From NCBI RefSeq assembly GCF_031583595.1, contig NZ_CP134145.1:4278001-4342000 (forward strand): a stretch of 64,000 nt of DNA. The letters run 5' to 3'. This DNA comes from Thalassotalea psychrophila (GTDB taxonomy: Bacteria > Pseudomonadota > Gammaproteobacteria > Enterobacterales > Alteromonadaceae). The position numbers and the translations under genes were made by a program. Below, in pieces: positions 35,747 through 44,948 of the stretch (position 1 is its first letter; every line of letters starts with the position of its first letter). Under the pieces are notes generated by a model. That model searched no databases. It saw nothing but the letters and a program-made list of their open reading frames with translations, and was not told the origin of the DNA.

Positions 35747-37525
35747 ATGGATATATACACAACCAGCATACTGATCAGTATTGTCGTCTATCTATTCGTC
35801 GGCAATTATGCCGGCCGAAAAGTAAAACATTTAGAAGACTACTTTGTTGTTGGTCGTAATGCTCCTACCTTACTTATTGTTGGTACATTGGTTGCGAGTG
35901 TATTGAGCACCAATGCCTTTCTTGGAGAAACTGGATTTTCTTATGCTTCTCAAGGCGGTGCATATATTCTATGGCCGGCAATTTGGGTCGCGGGCTATAT
36001 CTATGGCGCGTTATATTTTGGCCGATACCTTAGACGCAGTAAAGCATTAACCTTAGCTGAGTTTTTTGGCCATCGTTTTAACAGTAAATCGGTGCAAGCA
36101 GCTGCTGGAGTCACAATAGTGCTTGGTCTTGGTGGTTATTTATTAGCTGTAACCCAAGGAACTGCAGTTATTCTGTCGCAATTAACACCATTATCTTATA
36201 CCCAAGGATTAATCACCTCTTGGCTCTGTTATACCCTATTTACTCTTTACTCTGGTTCTCGTGGTGTGGTTATAACTGACACCTTAATGTTCCTTCTTTT
36301 CACGATAATGAGTTTTGTTGCGCTTTATTACATTGTCGACACGCATGGTGGTTGGTTGTCATCATTAACCGATCTTATTAACTTAGACAGCAAACCTGAT
36401 TTGATGACCTGGCACGGCATAGTTGGCAATGATACCGAATGGCAAACACCCAGGGATTATTTTATCTGGTCACTTATCACGGGAATAGCGTGGAGCTTTG
36501 TTGCTGCCGTAAGCCCGTGGCAGTCGAGTCGGTATTTAATGGCAAAATCTGAACATGTGGTTATACGTTCAGCTTGTATTGCTGCCATTGTTATTGCGGT
36601 AAGTAATCTGGCCCTTTTTGCAGCAGCTACCGTGGTAAACCTGAGCAAAGATGATATTTTCCCCCATGACCAAACAATGATTTGGGCGGCGATGAACATG
36701 ATGCCATCAATAATGGGCGCACTGCTACTCGCAGGAGTGATGGCTGCGGCTCTATCTTCTGCCACTACGTTTCTCTCTTTAGTCGGCTTTAGTGTTAGTA
36801 ATGATATATTTCCGCAAAAGAACAAAGATGATAAGTCATTGTTACGCTTCAGTCGTTTGGTCATGTTAATTGTCGGAATCATTGCTTTAATTATTAGTTT
36901 TTTCTTTCCCCCCAACCTTTTCTGGTTAGCTTATTACGTCGGAACCGTCTTTGCTTCATCTTGGGGACCGGTAGCCTTTATGAGTATTTGGAGCGATACA
37001 ATTACCCCTCGCGGTGCATTTTGGGGCATCATCAGTGGGTTTGCTGGTAATGTCATTCTTCGTTTTTGTGACTCGTTTGGTTGGATTGATTTACCATCAT
37101 ATTTAAACCCAATTCTTGTTGGTGGTTTACTCAGCTATTTCGTTATTGTCATAATTTCACGTCGCGATAAAGTCAGTGAAATAGAGCGCTCTCGTCGACT
37201 TGCACTGCACCGTACGCCACAACATGAATGCAATAAAAAGCAAGCTAAAAAAACCCAGTTGGTGGCAATAGCGGTTATAATTTTTGGGCTTATTCTGACA
37301 ACATTGCAACTCATTTATTATGTTTATCCATACCAACTAGCCACTGGAACATTGAATCCAGAAAATCGACTAGATTGGTTTACCATGGAGGCTATTTTAG
37401 CTCTGTGTTGGGCCGCAATTTTTGTGCCTTGGGGAGTAGTCACCTACAGAGCTATCGAACAATCTTATTGCCCAAAACCAACGTTAAATCAAGCAGTAAA
37501 TCAGGGCGGTAAGTCAACGCAGTAA
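35747..37525 (+). CDS. sodium:solute symporter (SSS family)
   Basis: The 592-residue protein has about thirteen membrane spans and the SSS family (PF00474) features: an N-terminal KVKHLEDYFVVGRNAP loop after span 1, TLVASVLSTNAFLGETGFSYASQG (span 2, sodium site region), SGSRGVVITDTLMF near 170, and SPWQSSRYLMAKSEH. It would import an organic solute with Na+. Related transporters carry proline, pantothenate, sugars or amines, and the solute here cannot be named from sequence. A long hydrophilic loop (about 470-500) and two further spans close the protein. Confidence 0.88.
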   Translation: MDIYTTSILISIVVYLFVGNYAGRKVKHLEDYFVVGRNAPTLLIVGTLVASVLSTNAFLGETGFSYASQGGAYILWPAIWVAGYIYGALYFGRYLRRSKALTLAEFFGHRFNSKSVQAAAGVTIVLGLGGYLLAVTQGTAVILSQLTPLSYTQGLITSWLCYTLFTLYSGSRGVVITDTLMFLLFTIMSFVALYYIVDTHGGWLSSLTDLINLDSKPDLMTWHGIVGNDTEWQTPRDYFIWSLITGIAWSFVAAVSPWQSSRYLMAKSEHVVIRSACIAAIVIAVSNLALFAAATVVNLSKDDIFPHDQTMIWAAMNMMPSIMGALLLAGVMAAALSSATTFLSLVGFSVSNDIFPQKNKDDKSLLRFSRLVMLIVGIIALIISFFFPPNLFWLAYYVGTVFASSWGPVAFMSIWSDTITPRGAFWGIISGFAGNVILRFCDSFGWIDLPSYLNPILVGGLLSYFVIVIISRRDKVSEIERSRRLALHRTPQHECNKKQAKKTQLVAIAVIIFGLILTTLQLIYYVYPYQLATGTLNPENRLDWFTMEAILALCWAAIFVPWGVVTYRAIEQSYCPKPTLNQAVNQGGKSTQ

Positions 37526-37639
37526 AGCATAATTTCTCTGCGGATACGCGCGATAGCATAAGAGTTTTAGAGGTTATAAGGTAGTAACTTAAATCTAAAA
37601 GAATAATAATTATTGAAACTTTAAACTTGGACAGCTTTT

Positions 37640-39232
37640 ATGGAAAACAATACATTTGATGCCATCATTGTTGGTGCCGGTCATAACGGTCTAACAACTG
37701 CTAACTATCTAGCGATGGAAGGACTCAAGGTTTGTGTACTAGAGCAGCGTCACATTGTTGGCGGCGCAGCGGTGAGTGAAGAATTCCATCCGGGATATCG
37801 CAATTCAATCGCTTCTTATGTAGTTAGCCTGTTACGTCCAGAAGTTATTGCAGATTTAGAGCTTAAAAAATTCGGTTATCAAACCATCCCACTCGATAAT
37901 GCGTTATATCTCGATTTAAGCGATGAGTATTTATTATTAACGGCTGACGAGGAAGAAAATCGCCGCCAATTTGCTAAGTTTTCTGAAACTGATTACGACT
38001 CATACCAAGAACTACACGACATTATTGATAAAGTCGGCGCTGTTGTAGCGAAACAATGGCTAAAATCACCGCCTAAATTGCATGGCGGCGGCCCTGCGGA
38101 TTTACTCAGTGCAATAAAACTAGGCTTAGATTTTTACCAGCTAGATAGCGACACACGTTACCGCTTTATGCAGCTGTTTGTCAGTACACCAGATACCTTA
38201 ATTGAACGCTGGTTTGAAAGTGATAAAATTAAGGCAATGATGGCACAACATTGTTTACCAGCAAATTACACATCATTGCATCATCCGGGCTCTTCGATGG
38301 CAATGTTACATCATGCCGTGGGCGGTATTGATGGACAAAAAGGCGCTTGGGGTTTTGTCAAAGGAGGTATGGGGGGGATCACCCAAGCCATGGCAAAGTC
38401 AGCCGAGGTCAAAGGTGTAGTCATTAAAACCAACGCAGGTGTTGAAAAAATCATTATTGAAAACGGCGCAGTTCAAGGCGTTGAATTAAAAGATGGTCAA
38501 AAAATATTTGCTGACATTGTTGCCGCTAATACTGATCCGAAACGAACATTTTTAAAACTTGTTGGTGCAGATCACCTGCCAAAAAGTTTTGCCAAAGATA
38601 TTGAGGTTATTCGTCAAGAATCAGCGTCATTGAGGATGAATCTAGCGTTGAAAGGATTACCACAGTTTGCCTGTTTGCCGAGTGATATTGTAGGTCCTCA
38701 GCACTTAGGGTCTATTTCAATTATTGAAGATAAAGATCATGTAGAGCGCGCCTATCGTTCGGCACGTTCTGGCATACCCGCTGATCCGCCGCTAATTGAA
38801 GCGTTTATTCCAAGTACAGTTGATGATTCGCTAACAGATGAATCAGGGCATCATGTAATGAGTTTATTGTGTAAATACATGCCTTATGATCTTGCCGATG
38901 GTAAAAGTTGGGATGATGAAAAAGAAAAAGTGGTCAAAAATATCCTCGACTATTTAACAAAATATATTCCCAACTTGCCAGATATATTAGTCTCAACTCA
39001 GTGTTTGACACCATTAGATCTTGAACGAATGTTTGGTATGACCCGCGGCGATATTTGTCATGGTCGCTTAGAGCCCGATCAACTATTTAGCATGCGGCCC
39101 CATCCAGATGCGGCCCAGTACGCAACGCCAATTAAAGGTCTTTATTTATGTGGTTCAGGTTCTCACCCTGGAGGTGGCGTAACCGGTGCTCCGGGACATA
39201 ACGCGGCAAAGCGCATACTTAAAGACAGATAA
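37640..39232 (+). CDS. PYROXD2-like FAD oxidoreductase (copy 2)
   Basis: The 530-residue protein has AIIVGAGHNGLTTANYL near 8-24, a GGAAVSEEFHPGYRNS stretch near 42, and the C-terminal signature LYLCGSGSHPGGGVTGAPGHNAAKR. It is clearly closer to copy 1 at 32749 than to the leftward copies (shared GGMGxITQAMAKSA, GVELxDGxKIxA and AANTxPKxxFxKLV stretches). This suggests the two arose by duplication. It is followed by a cupin and the spermidine-dehydrogenase-like gene. Substrate unknown. Confidence 0.85.
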   Translation: MENNTFDAIIVGAGHNGLTTANYLAMEGLKVCVLEQRHIVGGAAVSEEFHPGYRNSIASYVVSLLRPEVIADLELKKFGYQTIPLDNALYLDLSDEYLLLTADEEENRRQFAKFSETDYDSYQELHDIIDKVGAVVAKQWLKSPPKLHGGGPADLLSAIKLGLDFYQLDSDTRYRFMQLFVSTPDTLIERWFESDKIKAMMAQHCLPANYTSLHHPGSSMAMLHHAVGGIDGQKGAWGFVKGGMGGITQAMAKSAEVKGVVIKTNAGVEKIIIENGAVQGVELKDGQKIFADIVAANTDPKRTFLKLVGADHLPKSFAKDIEVIRQESASLRMNLALKGLPQFACLPSDIVGPQHLGSISIIEDKDHVERAYRSARSGIPADPPLIEAFIPSTVDDSLTDESGHHVMSLLCKYMPYDLADGKSWDDEKEKVVKNILDYLTKYIPNLPDILVSTQCLTPLDLERMFGMTRGDICHGRLEPDQLFSMRPHPDAAQYATPIKGLYLCGSGSHPGGGVTGAPGHNAAKRILKDR

Positions 39233-39291
39233 GCATAAATATATAAAAAATTTAATAAACATAAAAATAAACACGTACGAGGACAAAAGCT

Positions 39292-39651
39292 ATGGCGATT
39301 AAACAAACCAAAGATGTGGCAAATATTCCATCAGATCAACTAGATGATTGGGGGCCAGTACCCGAGCCACTATCTGATGATGTCTCGCATCTTCGCGGCA
39401 TCATTATTAATGAAAACCCAGATGGCTCTGAAGCGGGTATTTGGGAATGTACTCCTGGCATTTGGACTCGTTGGATCATGGATGCAGAAATCAGTTCGTT
39501 TGTTAAAGGCCATGCCCTATTTCACCCTGAAGAAGGTGAAACCATCGATATAAAAGCGGGTGATACCGTGTATTTTGACAATAACAGTAAAGGCACTTGG
39601 GAAGTACTGGAAACTGTGCGAAAAGCGTATTTAACTTTTAAGCGCGACTGA
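39292..39651 (+). CDS. DUF861-type cupin (copy 2)
   Basis: The 119-residue protein is a single cupin_3 domain: GIWECTPGIWTRWIMDAE near 48, ALFHPEEGETIDIKAGDTVYFDNNSKGTWEVLETVRKAY. GAGGA lies 8 bp before the ATG. It shares the W-E-x-x-PG motif with the cupins at 25578 and 42601. Such short cupins often sit beside amine or amino-acid oxidases; their role is not established. It lies 60 bp after PYROXD2-like copy 2 and 43 bp before the Tat-exported oxidase, so the three are probably co-transcribed. Confidence 0.82.
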   Translation: MAIKQTKDVANIPSDQLDDWGPVPEPLSDDVSHLRGIIINENPDGSEAGIWECTPGIWTRWIMDAEISSFVKGHALFHPEEGETIDIKAGDTVYFDNNSKGTWEVLETVRKAYLTFKRD

Positions 39652-39694
39652 TTTTTAGATCATGAACTTTTAAAAAGTGTAGCTAGGGTAACCG

Positions 39695-41680
39695 ATGAAT
39701 AAAACCGTAAAAAAATACAGCGATAATGAACTTGGTATGAATTGCAAAATATCACGCCGAGATATTTTGCATGGTATTGGCGCTCTATCAGCGGGAGCTT
39801 TAACCGCAGGTCCGTTATCGTTATTTTCAGGTTCAGCTTCTGCCGATGAAAAGGCTCTTCCGTTGGCCCAACAAAGCGCTTTATCAAATAAACCATATTA
39901 CCCCCCTGCCTCAACCGGTTTGCGAGGTAACCACGCAGGCTCTTTTGAAGTTGCCCATCAACTTGGACGCGAGAATAAACGTGACTGGGGTAAAGTGGTT
40001 GATGCTGATGAAACACTTTATGACTTGGTTATTGTTGGTGCGGGTATTAGTGGCTTAAGTGCTGCGCATTTTTATCAAAAAAAACACCCTGATGCGAAAA
40101 TATTATTACTAGATAATCATGACGACTTTGGCGGCCATGCCAAGCGCAACGAATTTAAAGTCGGCGAGCATACCTTGATTGGTTATGGCGGCGCGCAAAC
40201 ATTACAGGAGCCTTCGAGCTACAGTAATGTGGTCAAAGGCTTGCTTGATGATTTAGGTGTTGAAATAAAGCGATTTGATAAAGCCTATGATAAGAGCTTT
40301 TATCATCGCAACAAGCTTACTGCTGGAATTCACTTTAGCAAAGAAAGATGGGGCGTTGATCGAGTTGTCCCTATAGAATTAGGAGTGTTTAGTAGCTATC
40401 TACCTTTAGCTCAATCAGCATTATCAAAAAGTGAAGCTGTAGAGAAAATGCCAATTTCAGCTTCGGCAAAAATTGAATTTGTACGTTTATTAACTGAAGA
40501 AAATGATCAAATTTCACAAATTAAGCTTGAAGATAAAAAACGCTATTTAAAATCCATTAGCTACCGGCAATTTCTGCAACAACATATGCATATTACAGAA
40601 GTAGAGGTGTTTGAAATATTGCAAGATTTAGTCATAGATTATGGTGCTGGTATTGATGCCATAAATGCCTATTCAGCCTTATCTTATGGTGGTTTACCGG
40701 GATGGGGTGGCACTGGATTAGTCGTAGAAAAATCAGGTATGGAAGAGTACATTCATCATTTTCCTGATGGTAATGCATCCATAGCCCGATTATTGATCCG
40801 CAAGATGATACCTTCAGTAGCTACTGGTAATACCATGGAAGATATCGTTACCGCCAAATTTGATTATTCAAAGCTTGATCAACAAAGCTCGCCTGTACGA
40901 ATGCGATTAAATAGTACGGTGGTAAATGTTGAACACCAGGGGGAAGTTAATTCAGCCGAAAATGTTAAGGTAAGTTATATTCAAGCAGGTACAGCATACC
41001 GTGTACAAGCAAAAAACTGCGTACTTGCTTGCAATAACTCAATCATTCCATACCTTTGCCCGCAACTGCCAGAAACGCAACGACAAGCTTTGGACTTTCA
41101 GGAAAAAACCCCAATTTTATACACCACGGTCGCGTTGAAAAATTGGCAAGCTTGGAAAAAACTCAATATTGGTGCCGTGGTTTCACCGGGAGCATATTTC
41201 ATCAATGCCCTTATCGATTTTCCGGTGAGTATAGGTGATTATAAATATGCTCAATCTGCTGATGAGCCGATGATTGTTCATATGGAGCGCTTCCCCCATG
41301 TCAATAATCAAGGCATGAATGTTCGTGAGCAACATCGCCATGGCCGACATGAATTAATGACAACAACATTTGCAACTATAGAGCGTAATGTGCGAACCCA
41401 GTTAATGAGTTTACTAGGTGAATATGGTTTTGATCCGGCTCGTGATATTGCTGATATTACAGTAAATCGTTGGGCTCATGGCTATGCGTATGGTTACCGA
41501 CCATTATTTGACCCAATATATGAAGATAAAAACGATAAACGCTACCCACACATAATTGCCAGACAACCATTTGGCAAGATAACTATTGCTAATGCCGACT
41601 CCGGCGCTAAAGCCATGATGGAGTGCGCAGTAGAACAGGCTTATAGGGCAGTAAACGAATTGAATACTAAAAATAGTTAA
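39695..41680 (+). CDS. Tat-exported spermidine-dehydrogenase-like FAD amine oxidase
   Basis: The 661-residue protein has a twin-arginine signal: ISRRDILHGIGALSAGALTAGP (about 20-41) followed by ASA. A mature FAD domain begins DLVIVGAGISGLSAAHFY near 110 and continues with NHDDFGGHAKRNEF near 140. The GGHAKR form and the overall layout match spermidine dehydrogenase SpdH of Pseudomonas (about 620 residues), a membrane-associated polyamine oxidase. It would act in the periplasm on a polyamine-like secondary amine. It lies 8 bp before purU. The substrate assignment is by resemblance only. Confidence 0.75.
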   Translation: MNKTVKKYSDNELGMNCKISRRDILHGIGALSAGALTAGPLSLFSGSASADEKALPLAQQSALSNKPYYPPASTGLRGNHAGSFEVAHQLGRENKRDWGKVVDADETLYDLVIVGAGISGLSAAHFYQKKHPDAKILLLDNHDDFGGHAKRNEFKVGEHTLIGYGGAQTLQEPSSYSNVVKGLLDDLGVEIKRFDKAYDKSFYHRNKLTAGIHFSKERWGVDRVVPIELGVFSSYLPLAQSALSKSEAVEKMPISASAKIEFVRLLTEENDQISQIKLEDKKRYLKSISYRQFLQQHMHITEVEVFEILQDLVIDYGAGIDAINAYSALSYGGLPGWGGTGLVVEKSGMEEYIHHFPDGNASIARLLIRKMIPSVATGNTMEDIVTAKFDYSKLDQQSSPVRMRLNSTVVNVEHQGEVNSAENVKVSYIQAGTAYRVQAKNCVLACNNSIIPYLCPQLPETQRQALDFQEKTPILYTTVALKNWQAWKKLNIGAVVSPGAYFINALIDFPVSIGDYKYAQSADEPMIVHMERFPHVNNQGMNVREQHRHGRHELMTTTFATIERNVRTQLMSLLGEYGFDPARDIADITVNRWAHGYAYGYRPLFDPIYEDKNDKRYPHIIARQPFGKITIANADSGAKAMMECAVEQAYRAVNELNTKNS

Positions 41681-41688
41681 TAGGAAAT

Positions 41689-42561
41689 ATGAAAATGAAT
41701 GAAGTAAAAGAACCGCGTGAGTTTTGTTTGGTAGTTTCCTGCCCAGATGCTGTCGGTATTGTCGCTGCGGTAAGTCAGTTTGTTGCACAACAGGGAGGTT
41801 CATTAACCGAGTCTAATCATCACACCGATGTTGCCGAAGGCTGGTTCTATATGCGTAATGTTATTGATGCCAACACGTTATCAATTGATATAGATGAATT
41901 TAGAGAAAAGTTTGCCTCTTTAGCCGAAAAGTTTGAAATGAACTGGCATGTTAGAGATGGGCATAAAAAACAAAAGGTGGTGCTATTAGCAAGCCATGCG
42001 TCTCATTGTCTGGCTGATTTATTATATCGCTGGCACAGTGGTGAATTACATTGTGACATCCCTTGTGTGATCTCAAATCATGAAAATTTAAGAAGTATGG
42101 TCGAATGGCATGGTATACCGTTTCATTACGTACCGGTTGATAAAAATAATAAACAGCCGGCATTTGATAAAATGAATGAAATTATCGAGCGCCACAATGC
42201 CGATACGATTGTTTTGGCCAGATATATGCAAATAATACCGCCAAACCTTTGTGCTCAGTATGCGGGTCGATTAATCAACATCCATCATAGCTTCTTACCA
42301 TCTTTTATTGGCGCTAATCCTTATAAAAAAGCATTTGATCGAGGCGTTAAATTAATTGGTGCAACCAGCCACTACGTCACCGAAGACTTAGATGAAGGCC
42401 CTATTATCGAGCAAGATGTAATTCGAGTAAGCCATAAATGCAATAAGGATGACATGGTGCGTTTAGGTCGTGACGTGGAGAAATCAGTGTTATCAAGAGG
42501 GGTGCGCTTACACCTTGAAGATAGAGTAATTGTTAGAGGAAATAAAACTGTAGTGTTTTAA
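41689..42561 (+). CDS. purU: formyltetrahydrofolate deformylase
   Basis: The 290-residue protein has an N-terminal ACT domain (about 10-85; FCLVVSCPDAVGIVAAVSQFVAQQGG) and a formyltransferase domain. The catalytic motifs are LINIHHSFLPSFIGANPY near 195-215 and DLDEGPIIEQDV near 235. PurU hydrolyses 10-formyl-THF to formate and THF, freeing THF for further C1 acceptance. Its place in a cluster with GcvT-like and DMGDH-like proteins is a strong sign that large amounts of C1-folate are formed by demethylation. GGA lies 5 bp before the first ATG; an in-frame ATG lies 6 bp later. Confidence 0.94.
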   Translation: MKMNEVKEPREFCLVVSCPDAVGIVAAVSQFVAQQGGSLTESNHHTDVAEGWFYMRNVIDANTLSIDIDEFREKFASLAEKFEMNWHVRDGHKKQKVVLLASHASHCLADLLYRWHSGELHCDIPCVISNHENLRSMVEWHGIPFHYVPVDKNNKQPAFDKMNEIIERHNADTIVLARYMQIIPPNLCAQYAGRLINIHHSFLPSFIGANPYKKAFDRGVKLIGATSHYVTEDLDEGPIIEQDVIRVSHKCNKDDMVRLGRDVEKSVLSRGVRLHLEDRVIVRGNKTVVF

Positions 42562-42600
42562 CACCTAATTTCAATTAATAGCAATAAATAAGGAACAAAA

Positions 42601-42945
42601 ATGCCTTCTATAACCGTGCAAAAAGCAGCAAAAGATTTAGACGACCTCATACCATGTGCTTCCTTCGGAGAACCGCTGGGTGAGTTACCCGCCCAGCGTG
42701 ATAGCTGTTTTTATAACCACGATGGGGTGTTAATGGGCACATGGGAATGCGAACCCGGTAAGTTACAACTGAATTTACCCATCACAGAGTTTTGCCATAT
42801 ATTAAAGGGCCACTGGATCCTAACGGATAATGATGGTGTGATTGTCGAACTCAAAGCAGGTGACAGTTTCTCTTTTCCAAAAGGATGGCAAGGCACTAGC
42901 GAAGTAGTAGAAACTGTCAGAAAAGTGTATACCGTTATTGAATAA
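42601..42945 (+). CDS. DUF861-type cupin (copy 3)
   Basis: The 114-residue protein is a single cupin domain: GTWECEPGKLQLNLPITEFCHILKGHWILTD near 45-75, then GDSFSFPKGWQGTSEVVETVRKVY. AAGGA lies 6-7 bp before the ATG. Its second half closely resembles the copy at 25578 (L-KGWxGT), while its end (VxETVRKxY) resembles the one at 39292. It ends the purU unit and a hairpin follows at 42954. Confidence 0.82.
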   Translation: MPSITVQKAAKDLDDLIPCASFGEPLGELPAQRDSCFYNHDGVLMGTWECEPGKLQLNLPITEFCHILKGHWILTDNDGVIVELKAGDSFSFPKGWQGTSEVVETVRKVYTVIE

Positions 42946-42953
42946 TCCCGTAG

Positions 42954-42979
42954 TTGTACAAGACATAGATCTTGCACAA
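42954..42979 (+). other. 10-bp stem dyad after the purU-cupin unit
   Basis: TTGTACAAGA (42954-42963) pairs with TCTTGCACAA (42970-42979) with one G-T pair and a 6-base loop, 9 bp after the cupin stop. There is no T run, so it may be a rho-type or processing signal or an operator for the next gene. A weak Fur-box-like sequence lies at 42990-43008. Confidence 0.4.
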
Positions 42980-43172
42980 CACAAGTGATGTTAATGATTA
43001 TTCTCATTGGAGTTAACAGGTCATAAAACTATTGTTGCTAGCAATAACTCATCTTTGTATATATGGCCTTGTAACTTTGTTTACTAACTGACAATATGGA
43101 AGTTGATTGAATTTCGAAGAGATCCTTCTCAAATACTTATCCGTAATAAAATAATAACAATGGATCAACTTA

Positions 43173-44771
43173 ATGATAGATACACCGTCTTATGAAAACC
43201 GAGAACAACTGGAAGATTTATTAAAAAAAGGCTCGCATGCCTATACCCAAAGAAAGTTTGATATTGCAGGACAGTGTTGTCAGGAAGCTTTACAGCTAGA
43301 GCCCGAATTAGTGCCTGCACATTTTCTTGTCGGACTTATTGCTTTGGGAACAAAAAATAAGAAACTAGCTTTCCGTGCTTTCCAAACGGTGGTCAAACTA
43401 GACAATGATCATGTTGCCGCATGGGCACAACTGGCCTACCGCTATATGACACGAGGCATGGTAAATCTCGCCGATAAAGCCTTGCAAGAAGTGCGTAGAA
43501 TCCGCACAGATGACCCCACAGTACTAACCCTAATCGGCACTACTTTATCACTAATGGGGGAAAATGATCTCGCCAAGTCAGCTTTTGGCAGGGCTTATAC
43601 ACTTGCCCCAGAAAATATCGAATATACTCATAACCTTGCAAGTAACTTAGTACATCAAGGTGATACTGATACAGCCGAAATTTTACTTAAAAGCATTATT
43701 GAAAAGCGAGCCGACTCACCTCAGGCTCACTGGTCACTTTCTCTGTTTGTAAAAGCTAAAGATAATTCCCACATAGAGAAAATGAATAAACTCTGTCAGG
43801 AAAATAAAAATAAGCCAACCGCACAAGCATTTTATCAATATGCCATTGGCAAAGAATATGAAGATCAACAAAACTGGGATAAAGCTTTCGAGGCATTTTC
43901 GAAAGGTGCTGCAGCGACAAGATCAAAAGGTGACTTTGACGAAGCCGGAGAAATCGAAACTTTTGACTATTTAACTGAAAATTTTACCGAAGAATGGCTA
44001 GAAAATAGTGGCCCTGGTATTGCCGATGCTTCACCCATTTTTGTTTTGGGACAACCTCGCACAGGCACAACCCTGATTGAAAGAATTATTACCAGTCACT
44101 CTGATGTTCATTCAGCTGGTGAATTACAACAGTTCCCGCTTGCTATGCGCAGACTGGGTAACACTAAAAATCCCCAACGTTTTTCAGCTGAGTTATTTGA
44201 TTTAGTAAAAGAAGTAGACGGCCGATTATTAGCGACAAAGTATTTGCAAACCTCAGGAAGAATGCTGGGCAGTAAAGCAAGATATGTTGATAAGTTACCC
44301 GCAAACTACCTAAATATTCCACTTATCCTGAAAGCTTTACCTAATGCCAAAATTGTTCATTTGATCAGAGATCCTATGGATGCTTGTTTCTCAAGTTACA
44401 AACAGTTATTTGCTAACGCTTACTTACATTCATATAACCAAGAAGAGATGGCTCGACACCATGTAAGGTATTTAAAGCTAATGCAAGTATGGCGAGAGCG
44501 TTTTCCAGGTAGATTTTTTGATATCAGCTATGAAGAAACCGCGCGCAATTTAGAACCTAATGCACGAGCATTAATAGATTATCTAGAGCTTCCTTGGCAG
44601 GATGAATGTCTTAACTTTCACCAACAAAAAACAGCGGTAACGACTGCAAGTACCGTACAAGTAAGGGAACCTGCTCATACCCGTTCAATAGGGCGCTGGC
44701 GTAAATACGAGCAGCAATTACAACCTATGCTAACTGAGCTGCAAGCACACGGTATAAAAATAGAGGAATGA
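43173..44771 (+). CDS. TPR-sulfotransferase fusion protein
   Basis: The 532-residue protein has about five tetratricopeptide repeats (about 15-270; AHFLVGLIALGTKNKKLAFRAF, AWAQLAYRYMTRGMVNLADKAL) followed by a PAPS-dependent sulfotransferase domain (PF13469-like). The 5'-phosphosulfate loop GQPRTGTTLIERII is near 291 and the 3'-phosphate motif VHLIRDPMDACFSSYKQLF near 392. No signal peptide is seen. Such TPR-sulfotransferases are often encoded next to TonB-dependent receptors in alteromonads and sphingomonads; their acceptor is unknown. Here it lies 177 bp upstream of one. Confidence 0.85.
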   Translation: MIDTPSYENREQLEDLLKKGSHAYTQRKFDIAGQCCQEALQLEPELVPAHFLVGLIALGTKNKKLAFRAFQTVVKLDNDHVAAWAQLAYRYMTRGMVNLADKALQEVRRIRTDDPTVLTLIGTTLSLMGENDLAKSAFGRAYTLAPENIEYTHNLASNLVHQGDTDTAEILLKSIIEKRADSPQAHWSLSLFVKAKDNSHIEKMNKLCQENKNKPTAQAFYQYAIGKEYEDQQNWDKAFEAFSKGAAATRSKGDFDEAGEIETFDYLTENFTEEWLENSGPGIADASPIFVLGQPRTGTTLIERIITSHSDVHSAGELQQFPLAMRRLGNTKNPQRFSAELFDLVKEVDGRLLATKYLQTSGRMLGSKARYVDKLPANYLNIPLILKALPNAKIVHLIRDPMDACFSSYKQLFANAYLHSYNQEEMARHHVRYLKLMQVWRERFPGRFFDISYEETARNLEPNARALIDYLELPWQDECLNFHQQKTAVTTASTVQVREPAHTRSIGRWRKYEQQLQPMLTELQAHGIKIEE

Positions 44772-44820
44772 AAATAATTGAGTAAAAACAATTAAGTAAA
44801 AATATCGTTTAAAAAACACC

Positions 44821-44835
44821 TACCCCATGGGGGTA
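44821..44835. promoter_or_regulatory. candidate operator dyad upstream of the TonB-dependent receptor
   Basis: TACCCCATGGGGGTA is a near-perfect copy of the core dyad at 31730-31744 (13 of 15 bases). It lies 113 bp upstream of the receptor start, in the 177-bp gap after the sulfotransferase gene. Confidence 0.6.
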
Positions 44836-44948
44836 TACAATTTGTTCAGTTCATTGGCTAATGTTAAATGAAAAGCTAAAAAAATTGTGTCAGCATTGTG
44901 CAGTTATTTAGCCGAAATAATAATACTAATAAAAACTCGAGGTAAATA

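Noticed and set aside
36457..36915. Leftward 152-residue open frame opposite the symporter
   Set aside because: It is antisense to well-conserved membrane spans, with Lys/Ile/Ala composition typical of an antisense shadow.
42990..43008. Fur-box-like sequence before the sulfotransferase
   Set aside because: It matches about 13 of 19 bases of the Fur consensus, too weak in AT-rich DNA, and the receptor 2 kb downstream has its own dyad.
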